From an uncultured Bacteroidales bacterium (GTDB taxonomy: Bacteria > Bacteroidota > Bacteroidia > Bacteroidales > Paludibacteraceae), in assembly GCA_903873355.1 (NCBI GenBank), contig CAIQOG010000406.1:1-8767 (forward strand): a stretch of 8,767 bases of DNA, read 5' to 3'. Below, in pieces: positions 1 through 6,046 of the stretch; position 1 is the first letter of the stretch; each line of letters starts with the position of its first letter. The notes beneath the pieces are model-generated. The model did no database searches. It had not been told where the DNA came from and worked only from the letters and a program-made list of their open reading frames with translations. The position numbers and the translations under genes were made by a program.

Positions 1-548
1 CCATCCACCACATATAGTGGACCTGTACCACCATTTGGCGATCCAATACCACGGATATAAACACTTGCTGCAGCTCCCGGCTGTCCACTATTGGCATTAA
101 CCGTAACACCAGACACTCGACCTTGTAAAGCTTGATCCAAACTTGAAACAGGAGTCTTTTTCAACTTATCGGCGCTTACCGAAGATACCGCACCGGTCAA
201 ATCACTTTTCTTCATACTACCATATCCAATAGCCACAACTTCATCAAGCATTTTTGAATTTGCCTGCATAACCACATTTATGGTTTTACTTTCAGTAACT
301 TGCTTGTTTTGACTCAAATAGCCTATGTATGAAAATACAATTGATTTGCCCTTGGGCACTTTGACAGTATATTTTCCATCAATATCGGTAATTGTTCCTA
401 CTCCGCTTACACCCTGAACCATTACACTTACACCTGTCATGGGCAAACCATCATCCGAGGAAGTAACCACTCCGGCAATCTGGAAACTTTGAGCAGAAAC
501 CAAAGCCGTAAATAAAAACGTCAATAAAAGTAATAGTGTTTTTTTCAT
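1..548 (-). CDS. SusC/RagA-family TonB-dependent outer-membrane receptor, N-terminal part
   Basis: This is the first 182 codons of a gene that runs off the left edge; full-length SusC proteins are about 1000 residues. Translation from the ATG at 548 gives a signal peptide (MKK, a run of Leu, then a likely cut near ALVSA-QS at residues 15-21). A carboxypeptidase-regulatory-like beta-sandwich follows at about 22-97, including TDIDGKY and FSYIGY. Next comes the family's linking stretch LDEVVAIGYG (101-110), and from about 113 the plug domain, with LQGRVSGV, IRGIGS and LYVVDG. SusC proteins form the outer-membrane channel that imports glycans or peptides with TonB energy and a SusD lipoprotein lid. 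A susD gene would be expected beyond the left edge. The substrate cannot be read from this part. The gene is divergent from the regulator at 879, which probably controls it (inference). Confidence 0.95.
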   Translation of the reverse strand, partial: MKKTLLLLLTFLFTALVSAQSFQIAGVVTSSDDGLPMTGVSVMVQGVSGVGTITDIDGKYTVKVPKGKSIVFSYIGYLSQNKQVTESKTINVVMQANSKMLDEVVAIGYGSMKKSDLTGAVSSVSADKLKKTPVSSLDQALQGRVSGVTVNANSGQPGAAASVYIRGIGSPNGGTGPLYVVD

Positions 549-646
549 ACTGACATAATTTAAAAAATTAAATAAATTAGAATTGAAAATAAATGTATGA
601 TATAATAGTTGAATAATTTTAAATATTTTGTAGAAATTCAACATTG

Positions 647-678
647 CAAATGTAGGTGCTTAAATATGAAACACCAAA
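647..678 (-). promoter_or_regulatory. Predicted Bacteroidetes promoter for the susC-like gene
   Basis: Read on the minus strand, TTTG (678-675), a 20-base spacer and TACATTTG (654-647) match the Bacteroidetes primary sigma consensus TTTG / TAnnTTTG exactly. Transcription would start near 640, leaving an untranslated leader of about 90 bases before the ATG at 548. The match is seen in the sequence; its use is inferred. Confidence 0.6.
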
Positions 679-779
679 CTTTTTACTTCACAATAATACG
701 CAACTACTTTAATTTATCTACTCAAAAATACATCAAATGAATTTATAATATATTGATTTTTAGTTGTTTAAAATAATAC

Positions 780-803
780 ATGTTGTAAAACATATTTCAA
801 CAT
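780..803. repeat. Inverted repeat ATGTTG-N12-CAACAT, possible operator
   Basis: Six-base perfect arms lie at 780-785 and 798-803, about 100 bases upstream of the susC-like promoter and 50 bases upstream of the regulator start. The 9-mer TTCAACATT, which includes the right arm, occurs again at 637-645 next to the predicted susC transcription start. A regulator binding site is possible, but such short repeats also arise by chance in AT-rich DNA. Confidence 0.25.
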
Positions 804-878
804 TAATTTCACATGAATTAATTGTAGTAAAATTGAACCATTATAGTATAAAATGTGAATATTTACAACAAAAATGAT

Positions 879-3764
879 ATGAAACAAATAATATTAGTCT
901 CGCTTTTCTTTATTTTCTATATTTCTGGCTATGCAAATCATCCCTTAGTGCGGAATTTCGGACGCGATACGTATAAAGCCGGCACTCAAAACTGGGCAAT
1001 TGTACAGGATGAATCGAATTCCATGTATTTTGCCAACAATAATGGATTATTGCAGTTTGACGGGAAAAATTGGAACACCTTCCCTATCAAAAACGGTACT
1101 AATGTCCGTTCGTTGGTGCATACAAATGATGGACGGTTTTATGCATCTACTTTCAATGAATTTGGTTACTATCAGATAAAAGGTAATAGACAACTTGAGT
1201 ATTATTCATTAATAACTAAGTTTGGAATTAATAAGCAGGAATCCAATGAACTGTATAATATTCAGGCCGGAAATGATAAAATTTATTTTCAGGGTGATAG
1301 AACTGTATATCAATACGATGGAAAATATTTACTTCGCTATCCGTTTCACAGTAAAATAGATGCATCGGCGTTTATTCATAATATATTGTTTGTAACCAGC
1401 GAACAAAGTGGTGTGTATATGCTTAATGGAAATTTATTTGTCCGGCTGCCTGGTTCAGAATTGCTTCTAAACAAAAAAGTTTGTTCCATCGTCGCCCTTG
1501 ATGGTGACAACATCTTATTAATAACAAACTTTAACGGCGTTTATCTCTTCAATGGAAATACAATACTGCCTTACAATACGGGGATTGATGATTTTCTGAA
1601 ACAAAACCAGGTATTCTGTGCTGCCAGGAATGCCAATCAACTTGTTTTCGGAACTGTACAACGTGGTATAGCCGTATTAAATCTGACCGACCGTAGCGTA
1701 ACGTATGTAAATACCTTTTCCGGACTTCAAAACAATACAGTTTTAAGTGTTGCTTTTGATAATCAAAATAATTTGTGGTTGGGATTAGACAAAGGTATTG
1801 ATTATGTAATGCTGAATAGTCCGATACAAAACATTTTCGGAACAAATAATCTTTATGGAGCGGGATACACATCGTTACTAAAAAACAACATCCTGTATAT
1901 GGGAACAAATCAGGGTTTGTATTCAATTCCTTTTCCCTTACCAAACAGTCCGTTTCCTATTCAACCAAAACTTGTGAAAGGGATGGAAGGGCAAATCTGG
2001 TGTTTGACGGAAATTAATGGCACTATTTTCTGTGGCGACGATCAGGGTGCTTTCATCATCGATGGTGGTCGTACTGAACGTATTGAAGGCTTACCGGGCA
2101 CTTGGAATTTTAAATCGTTGCAACTTCATACTGATTTAATAATGGGTTGTTCGTATCAGGGACTGTTTATTCTGAAGAGAATCGGAGAAAGATGGAAATT
2201 CTCCCATTTCATCAAAGGAAAGTTTTCTGAAGCCAGCCCCATGTATGAAGAAGATACTGATGGAACGATATGGTTCAGTCACTGGCAAAAAGGAATGTTC
2301 CGCCTTCATTTCAATTCAAAAATGGACAGCATTACACATGTAGAAAACTATAACAACAAAGGATTTCCGGGAATCCAGAATAATACTGTTTTCAGAATAA
2401 ACAACAAACTGGTTTTCTCTTCCGAACGGGGTTTCTATTATTTCAACCGGGATAAAAAAAGAATAGATCCTTACTCTCCTTTGAATAAGATATTTTCATC
2501 AGCTCCAAGCTATATGCGCTTGCACGAATGCAGTAATGGAGATATCTGGTTTGTTTCAGGACGATTTATTGGACTGGCAAAGAAAAAGACTGATAATACT
2601 TATAGCATGGATTCTCTTACTTTTCGTATTCTTCAGCCCAAAATCATTACCGGATTTGAACATTTCAACTTTATTGACAACAACCGTCTTATTTTGAGTA
2701 CCGAAGATGGTTTCAGTTGGATTGATTCTCGTCGAGGCGGCTCTACCAAAACCACTTTTAAAGTTTTTGTGGACAATATCATTGTAACCAACAATTCGTC
2801 TTCGAAAACAATTGTGAAGGATTTGTATAAAGGCGCAAAAAACAGCAATAAGTTTTTACACAGTCAGAATTCATTACGATTTGAATTTATTGCGCCTGAG
2901 TATCGAAATGAAGGATTAGTGCAATATAGTTATATGCTCGAAAATTTTGACGAAAACTGGTCGGAATTCACTTCCAACAATGCAAAAGAGTATACACAAC
3001 TACCAAAAGGACATTACACATTTAAGATTCGGGCAAGAGATATTCTGGAATCTAAGGAAGCTGTTTGCATTTATTCATTCGATATTTTGCCAGCATGGTA
3101 CGAAAGTCAGGTTGCTATTTTTATATACATTATTCTTGGAATTACTGGAATAGTAGGAATTATAATGTTCATAAATCATCGTTCCCAATTAGGAGCTTTG
3201 GAGATGGAAAAACGAAAAGAAATTGAATTGAATGAACAAAAGCAGCATTTTGAAGCAGAAACTTCTGAAAAGAAACGGGAAATCAAAGAATTGAAAAATC
3301 AACAGTTACAATATGAATTGAGACATAAATCACAGGAACTGGCAAGTTCCACTATGAATCTGATTCGTAAAAACGAAATTCTGTTTGAAATCATGGACAC
3401 TATCACCAAAGCAAGCCATGAAATTAAAAACAACTCCGATTCCAACGGAATTTTATCCCGTCTGAGCAAACTGGAAAGAAATATCCGACAAAACATTGAA
3501 AACGATAATAACTGGAAAAAATTCGAAGAAAACTTCGACCTTGTTTACGAAAACTACCTGAAACGATTAGGCGAAATGTACCCTGATTTGAGTACCAGTG
3601 ACAAGAAACTATGTGCGTATTTGAAAATGGATTTATCATCGAAAGACATTGCACCACTACTTAACACTTCAATTAGAGGTGTAGAAACAAACCGCTACCG
3701 ACTTCGCAAGAAATTTGATATTGGGCGAGATACAAATTTGAGTGAGTTTTTGCAGCGGTTTTGA
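879..3764 (+). CDS. SusR-like membrane regulator: Reg_prop propeller, Y_Y_Y domain, membrane span, LuxR-type HTH
   Basis: A 961-residue one-protein sensor-regulator. I chose the ATG at 879 because it begins a clean signal peptide (MKQIILVSLFFIFYISGYA, then NHP). A GTG at 855 would add eight polar residues in front of it. Residues of about 30-630 hold many two-component-regulator propeller blades, for example GLLQFDGKNW, NNLWLGLDKGI and GTIWFSHWQKGMFRL. A Y_Y_Y domain follows at about 664-739 (LRFEFIAPEY, YSYMLENFDENW, YTFKIRARD). A single membrane span lies near 745-767 and a Glu/Lys-rich coiled coil at about 767-841. The C-terminal 60 residues form a LuxR-like helix-turn-helix (DLSSKDIAPLLN, SIRGVETNRYRLRKKF). 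There is no histidine kinase or receiver domain, unlike hybrid two-component systems. The layout implies periplasmic ligand sensing with DNA binding at the inner membrane. The divergent susC-like gene is the likely target (inference). Confidence 0.92.
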   Translation: MKQIILVSLFFIFYISGYANHPLVRNFGRDTYKAGTQNWAIVQDESNSMYFANNNGLLQFDGKNWNTFPIKNGTNVRSLVHTNDGRFYASTFNEFGYYQIKGNRQLEYYSLITKFGINKQESNELYNIQAGNDKIYFQGDRTVYQYDGKYLLRYPFHSKIDASAFIHNILFVTSEQSGVYMLNGNLFVRLPGSELLLNKKVCSIVALDGDNILLITNFNGVYLFNGNTILPYNTGIDDFLKQNQVFCAARNANQLVFGTVQRGIAVLNLTDRSVTYVNTFSGLQNNTVLSVAFDNQNNLWLGLDKGIDYVMLNSPIQNIFGTNNLYGAGYTSLLKNNILYMGTNQGLYSIPFPLPNSPFPIQPKLVKGMEGQIWCLTEINGTIFCGDDQGAFIIDGGRTERIEGLPGTWNFKSLQLHTDLIMGCSYQGLFILKRIGERWKFSHFIKGKFSEASPMYEEDTDGTIWFSHWQKGMFRLHFNSKMDSITHVENYNNKGFPGIQNNTVFRINNKLVFSSERGFYYFNRDKKRIDPYSPLNKIFSSAPSYMRLHECSNGDIWFVSGRFIGLAKKKTDNTYSMDSLTFRILQPKIITGFEHFNFIDNNRLILSTEDGFSWIDSRRGGSTKTTFKVFVDNIIVTNNSSSKTIVKDLYKGAKNSNKFLHSQNSLRFEFIAPEYRNEGLVQYSYMLENFDENWSEFTSNNAKEYTQLPKGHYTFKIRARDILESKEAVCIYSFDILPAWYESQVAIFIYIILGITGIVGIIMFINHRSQLGALEMEKRKEIELNEQKQHFEAETSEKKREIKELKNQQLQYELRHKSQELASSTMNLIRKNEILFEIMDTITKASHEIKNNSDSNGILSRLSKLERNIRQNIENDNNWKKFEENFDLVYENYLKRLGEMYPDLSTSDKKLCAYLKMDLSSKDIAPLLNTSIRGVETNRYRLRKKFDIGRDTNLSEFLQRF

Positions 3765-3849
3765 AATAGAAGAGTCGACATCAAAAAAACACAAAATCAT
3801 CGACGAGTCCGGGTATTCTCAGTGCTTATGCAACCTGAGACTTTTAAGT

Positions 3850-3963
3850 TCATATTAAACACCTTTTTATAATTTCTGATTCTTTCACTTGGAGGAAGAA
3901 GTTACATTTATTCTCCTTTAACAATTTAAGATAACAATGGTAAAATTTTGTTTCTGTTTCCAT
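3850..3963 (-). CDS. Possible micro-ORF or truncated gene, 37 codons
   Basis: ATG at 3963 opens a 37-codon frame ending in TGA at 3850-3852. The product begins METETKFYHCYLKLLKENK and ends EIIKRCLI. I do not recognise it. The reason to list it is its position: a consensus promoter (3968-3999) ends five bases before the ATG, giving a nearly leaderless transcript. It may be the surviving 5' end of a decayed gene, since a further short minus-strand frame (NLKVSGCISTENTRTR) follows at once in another register, or it may be a promoter for a small RNA. Codon-level support is too small to decide. Confidence 0.3.
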   Translation of the reverse strand: METETKFYHCYLKLLKENKCNFFLQVKESEIIKRCLI

Positions 3964-3967
3964 AAAA

Positions 3968-3999
3968 CAAAATTATCAATTTTTAATCAAAAACACAAA
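3968..3999 (-). promoter_or_regulatory. Predicted Bacteroidetes promoter in the intergenic region
   Basis: On the minus strand TTTG (3999-3996), a 20-base spacer and TAATTTTG (3975-3968) match TTTG / TAnnTTTG without mismatch. No known gene lies downstream before the 3' end of the convergent regulator gene, so the transcript would be the micro-ORF or an antisense RNA reaching toward 3764. Confidence 0.45.
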
Positions 4000-4004
4000 T
4001 TTTC

Positions 4005-4026
4005 CGATTGAGCCCCGATTGAGCCC
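4005..4026. repeat. Tandem duplication of 11 bp
   Basis: The unit CGATTGAGCCC occurs twice in a row (4005-4015, 4016-4026) and is followed by two more C. It lies just upstream of the predicted minus-strand promoter. No function is evident. Confidence 0.7.
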
Positions 4027-4054
4027 CCAAATGTCGTGCAAATCATAAAAACAA

Positions 4055-4091
4055 AAACGCTATTAATCTATTTATCAGATTAATAGCGTTT
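4055..4091 (-). terminator. Intrinsic terminator of the tRNA-Asp transcript
   Basis: A perfect 15-bp inverted repeat (4055-4069 with 4077-4091; arm AAACGCTATTAATCT) encloses a 7-base loop. On the minus strand the stem is followed by a T-rich run (TTTTTGTTTTTATG, about 4057-4044). It starts eight bases after the end of tRNA-Asp and points the same way. No U-tract follows it on the plus strand, so it is not a good terminator for the regulator gene. Confidence 0.85.
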
Positions 4092-4098
4092 CATATTG

Positions 4099-4172
4099 CG
4101 GTACGGACGGGACTCGAACCCGCGACCTCCGCCGTGACAGGGCGGCATTCTAACCAACTGAACTACCGAACC
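4099..4172 (-). tRNA. tRNA-Asp, anticodon GUC
   Basis: A 74-base cloverleaf without encoded CCA. Read on the minus strand, the acceptor GGTTCGG starts at 4172. Then come the D arm GTTC/GAAT, the anticodon stem CCGCC/GGCGG around the loop CTGTCAC (anticodon GTC), the variable loop AGGTC, the T arm GCGGG/CCCGT with loop TTCGAGT, the 3' acceptor strand CCGTACC and discriminator G. The acceptor stem has a T:T mismatch at position 4:69, where CCGAACC would pair fully; everything else pairs, counting G:U. It has a predicted promoter upstream and a strong terminator downstream, so it is probably transcribed on its own. Confidence 0.96.
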
Positions 4173-4209
4173 AGGTTAAAAACTTGTTGCATTATTTTCA
4201 AATGCGGTG

Positions 4210-4239
4210 CAAAGATACGGCAAATTTTGGTTTCTGCAA
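4210..4239 (-). promoter_or_regulatory. Predicted promoter of tRNA-Asp
   Basis: On the minus strand TTG (4239-4237, preceded by A instead of T), a 19-base spacer and TATCTTTG (4217-4210) match the Bacteroidetes -33 / -7 pattern with one mismatch. The start would be near 4203, about 30 bases ahead of the mature tRNA 5' end. Confidence 0.6.
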
Positions 4240-4290
4240 TAGCTTTGAAATATTTTTTCGAGAAATTTCGGTATTATGCATTAAACATAT

Positions 4291-4312
4291 CGGGTTCGAG
4301 TCCTGTCCGTAC
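4291..4312 (+). repeat. Inverted copy of the 3' end of tRNA-Asp
   Basis: These 22 bases (starting CGGGTTCGAGTCC, ending GTCCGTAC) match the T arm and 3' acceptor strand of the neighbouring tRNA-Asp (minus strand 4122-4101) at 21 of 22 positions, in the opposite orientation. No D arm or anticodon arm can be folded upstream of it, so it is not a second complete tRNA. It lies between the trpA stop and the tRNA promoter. Any trpA transcript that reads through would carry the complement of the tRNA 3' end. Confidence 0.85.
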
Positions 4313-4322
4313 AACGAAAGAA

Positions 4323-5093
4323 CTATTCCTCCAATTTCTGAAACAGTAGCTTTACACCTTTTTCCACATCGTTTGTTTTCTGAAGGGTTTTGATAAAAGC
4401 ACTGCCAATAATGGCGCCCGACGAATAGCGATTCACCATGTCACGGGTCGATTTATTGGAAATGCCAAAGCCAATCAAGCGTGGGTTTTTGAGGTTCATG
4501 GCGTTGATACGGATGAAGTACTCTACCTTGTTGTCGAATGAGCTTTGAGTGCCGGTCGTTGCAGCCGACGAAACCATGTAGATAAATCCGTTGGTGTGGC
4601 TGTCGATTTCACGAATGCGCGCTTCCGATGTTTCAGGCGTAATCAGGAAAATAAATTCCAGTCCGTAACGCGCGGCAATTTCTTTGTATTCTGCCAGAAA
4701 ATCAGCCATAGGCAGGTCGGGAATAATCATTCCATCTACGCCAACGCGGTGGCATTCTTTACAAAACGCCTCGAAACCAAATTGCATAACCGGGTTCAGA
4801 TAACCCATCATAATTAATGGAATATGAATTTCGGCACGTATCGATGTGAGTTGCTCGAACAGTTTGCGAATGCTCATGCCGTTTTGCAGAGCCTGGTGAC
4901 TGCTGTTCTGGATAACGACTCCATCGGCCATCGGATCAGAAAATGGTACGCCAATCTCAACTAAATCCACTCCGTTAGCTTGTAGGCACTGAAGCGTAGG
5001 TACTGTATCTTCCAGTTTTGGAAATCCGGCGGTAAAATATACCGACAGGATGTTTACCTTTTTTTGTTCAAATAAACTATTGATTCTGTTCAT
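4323..5093 (-). CDS. trpA: Tryptophan synthase alpha subunit
   Basis: Cleaves indole-3-glycerol phosphate to indole and glyceraldehyde 3-phosphate in the cytoplasm and passes indole to TrpB. At 256 residues it has the usual length. The catalytic pair is in place in VEIGVPFSDPMADG: Glu46 and Asp57, corresponding to Glu49 and Asp60 of the Salmonella enzyme. Phosphate-site loops GFGIS and GAIIGSAF occur near the C-terminus. I start at the ATG at 5093 because the product then begins MNRINSLF as is typical, five bases after the trpF stop. An ATG at 5108 would add MEIKN and overlap trpF by ten bases. It is the last trp gene, ending in TAG at 4323. No convincing terminator follows, so read-through toward tRNA-Asp is possible. 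Confidence 0.96.
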   Translation of the reverse strand: MNRINSLFEQKKVNILSVYFTAGFPKLEDTVPTLQCLQANGVDLVEIGVPFSDPMADGVVIQNSSHQALQNGMSIRKLFEQLTSIRAEIHIPLIMMGYLNPVMQFGFEAFCKECHRVGVDGMIIPDLPMADFLAEYKEIAARYGLEFIFLITPETSEARIREIDSHTNGFIYMVSSAATTGTQSSFDNKVEYFIRINAMNLKNPRLIGFGISNKSTRDMVNRYSSGAIIGSAFIKTLQKTNDVEKGVKLLFQKLEE

Positions 5094-5098
5094 GTTTT

Positions 5099-5719
5099 TT
5101 ATTTCCATATTTCTTTCAAAAAAATTCTTAGTAACTCCACATTCTTCTCTCCCGGCTTTCCTTCAAACTTACTGTTCAGGTCAATGCCGGCAAACTTTGG
5201 ATGTTCAATTTTCAATATAGCTTCGGCATCGTCGGCAGCAATACCACCACTCAGCAGAAAAGGCGTTTCGCCTACATATTCTTTCAGCATTCCCCAGTTG
5301 AACTTAACACCTGAGCCGCCATACGCATCGGTTTTGGTGTCGAAAAGGAAATAGTCGCAGGTGCCTTCATATTTCTTCGTTACCTTAAAGTTGTAGGCTT
5401 CTGCAATGGGAAATGCCTTAATCACAATAAAGCCCGACTTGTGAAGCTCTTTGCACATGCTTTCCAACTCGCTTCCGTGCAATTGAACTCCGTCCAGGTT
5501 GTATTTAGTGGCAATTGTCAGCACGTTTTCCAAATCTTCGTTTACAAATACACCTATCTTTTTGATGCTTTTGGGTAATGCGTTCAATACAGTAATGTCC
5601 AAGGGTTCTGCAAAGCGAGGCGATTTGGTGTAAAAAATAAAACCCATAAAATCGGGCTGTAACGCCGCAACTGCTCTTATGTTTTTGGGGATTCTCATCC
5701 CGCAGATTTTTATTTTCAT
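5099..5719 (-). CDS. trpF: Phosphoribosylanthranilate isomerase
   Basis: Converts N-(5-phosphoribosyl)anthranilate to the ribulose form (CdRP), the third step of tryptophan synthesis. The 206 residues form a single TIM barrel of normal length. Visible motifs are MKIKICGMR with the conserved general-base Cys6, GFIFYTKSPRF, DGVQLHG, FDTKTDAYGGSG with general-acid Asp127, LLSGGI and the phosphate-binding GIDLNSKFE. It is a stand-alone gene, not fused to trpC as in enteric bacteria. It is separated from the upstream immunity-like gene by 37 bases that carry an unusually good ribosome binding site, and is closely coupled to trpA downstream. Confidence 0.96.
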   Translation of the reverse strand: MKIKICGMRIPKNIRAVAALQPDFMGFIFYTKSPRFAEPLDITVLNALPKSIKKIGVFVNEDLENVLTIATKYNLDGVQLHGSELESMCKELHKSGFIVIKAFPIAEAYNFKVTKKYEGTCDYFLFDTKTDAYGGSGVKFNWGMLKEYVGETPFLLSGGIAADDAEAILKIEHPKFAGIDLNSKFEGKPGEKNVELLRIFLKEIWK

Positions 5720-5727
5720 TTGATTTA

Positions 5728-5733
5728 CTCCTT
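5728..5733 (-). promoter_or_regulatory. Shine-Dalgarno site of trpF
   Basis: AAGGAG lies eight bases before the trpF ATG on the minus strand. Strong Shine-Dalgarno sites are uncommon in Bacteroidetes. This one may let trpF start translation independently after the inserted gene upstream. Confidence 0.55.
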
Positions 5734-5756
5734 ATTTTTTGATTGTAATAAATTAA

Positions 5757-6026
5757 CTAATCGTTTTCAATAAGTTGTCGTATTTTAATCTCAAAATCAA
5801 GATTATCATAAATCCATTTCTCGAAATCCGTACTGTTAATTTTTATTATATATGGTTGACCGCCTCCATGAAATTCACAATAAGGATAACAAACAATCCA
5901 ATTTGAAATTTCATTATGATAAAAGATTCTCCAACCAGAGTCATCGACACCATGCTTTATCAACTTATTATCAAGGATAAAACTATCATCAAATTTATGC
6001 ACAGTATAATTATTGAAACTAATCAT
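5757..6026 (-). CDS. Small protein resembling Imm27-family immunity proteins
   Basis: An 89-residue soluble protein without signal peptide or membrane span, lying between trpC (20-base gap) and trpF in the same direction. The central pattern DDSGW (28-32), then W43, YP (47-48), E51, HGGG (53-56) and P58 resembles what I remember of Imm27-type immunity proteins (SGW..LY, then W..YP..E.HGGGPP). Such proteins neutralise toxins of rival cells; none of their cognate toxins is visible here. The assignment rests on motif memory and was not searched. The gene is clearly richer in A+T than the trp genes, and no Trp-pathway role is known for this type of protein, so it looks like an acquired insert expressed from the operon. 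It could instead be an uncharacterised protein of unrelated function. Confidence 0.5.
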   Translation of the reverse strand: MISFNNYTVHKFDDSFILDNKLIKHGVDDSGWRIFYHNEISNWIVCYPYCEFHGGGQPYIIKINSTDFEKWIYDNLDFEIKIRQLIEND

Positions 6027-6046
6027 ATAACATTGATAATTTGCAA

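Larger units (their letters stand above)
549..854. other. AT-rich divergent intergenic region
   Basis: This 306-base gap separates the divergent susC-like gene and the membrane regulator and contains no credible gene. It is very AT-rich. It holds a good promoter for the susC-like gene (647-678) and an inverted repeat (780-803). For the regulator I see only a weak promoter candidate: TAAAATTG at 828-835 resembles the -7 box TAnnTTTG with one mismatch, but has no matching -33 element. Confidence 0.7.

Noticed and set aside
855..878. GTG start at 855 for the regulator
   Set aside because: It would place eight polar residues in front of a well-formed signal peptide that starts at the ATG at 879. 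It cannot be fully excluded.
1549..1944. 131-codon minus-strand open frame inside the regulator gene
   Set aside because: It lies wholly within the propeller-coding region, has no recognisable domain, and has low-complexity, Cys/Tyr-rich content typical of an antisense shadow frame.
4055..4091. Terminator for the plus-strand regulator gene
   Set aside because: The U-tract is on the minus-strand side only, and the stem lies about 290 bases beyond the regulator stop.
4241..4312. A second complete tRNA on the plus strand ending at 4312
   Set aside because: Only the T arm and part of the acceptor strand are present; no anticodon stem, D arm or 5' acceptor partner can be found upstream.
4101..4312. 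Attachment sites of an integrated island at tRNA-Asp
   Set aside because: Integration leaves direct repeats flanking the island together with an integrase gene; here the repeat is inverted, only 168 bases away, and no integrase is visible.
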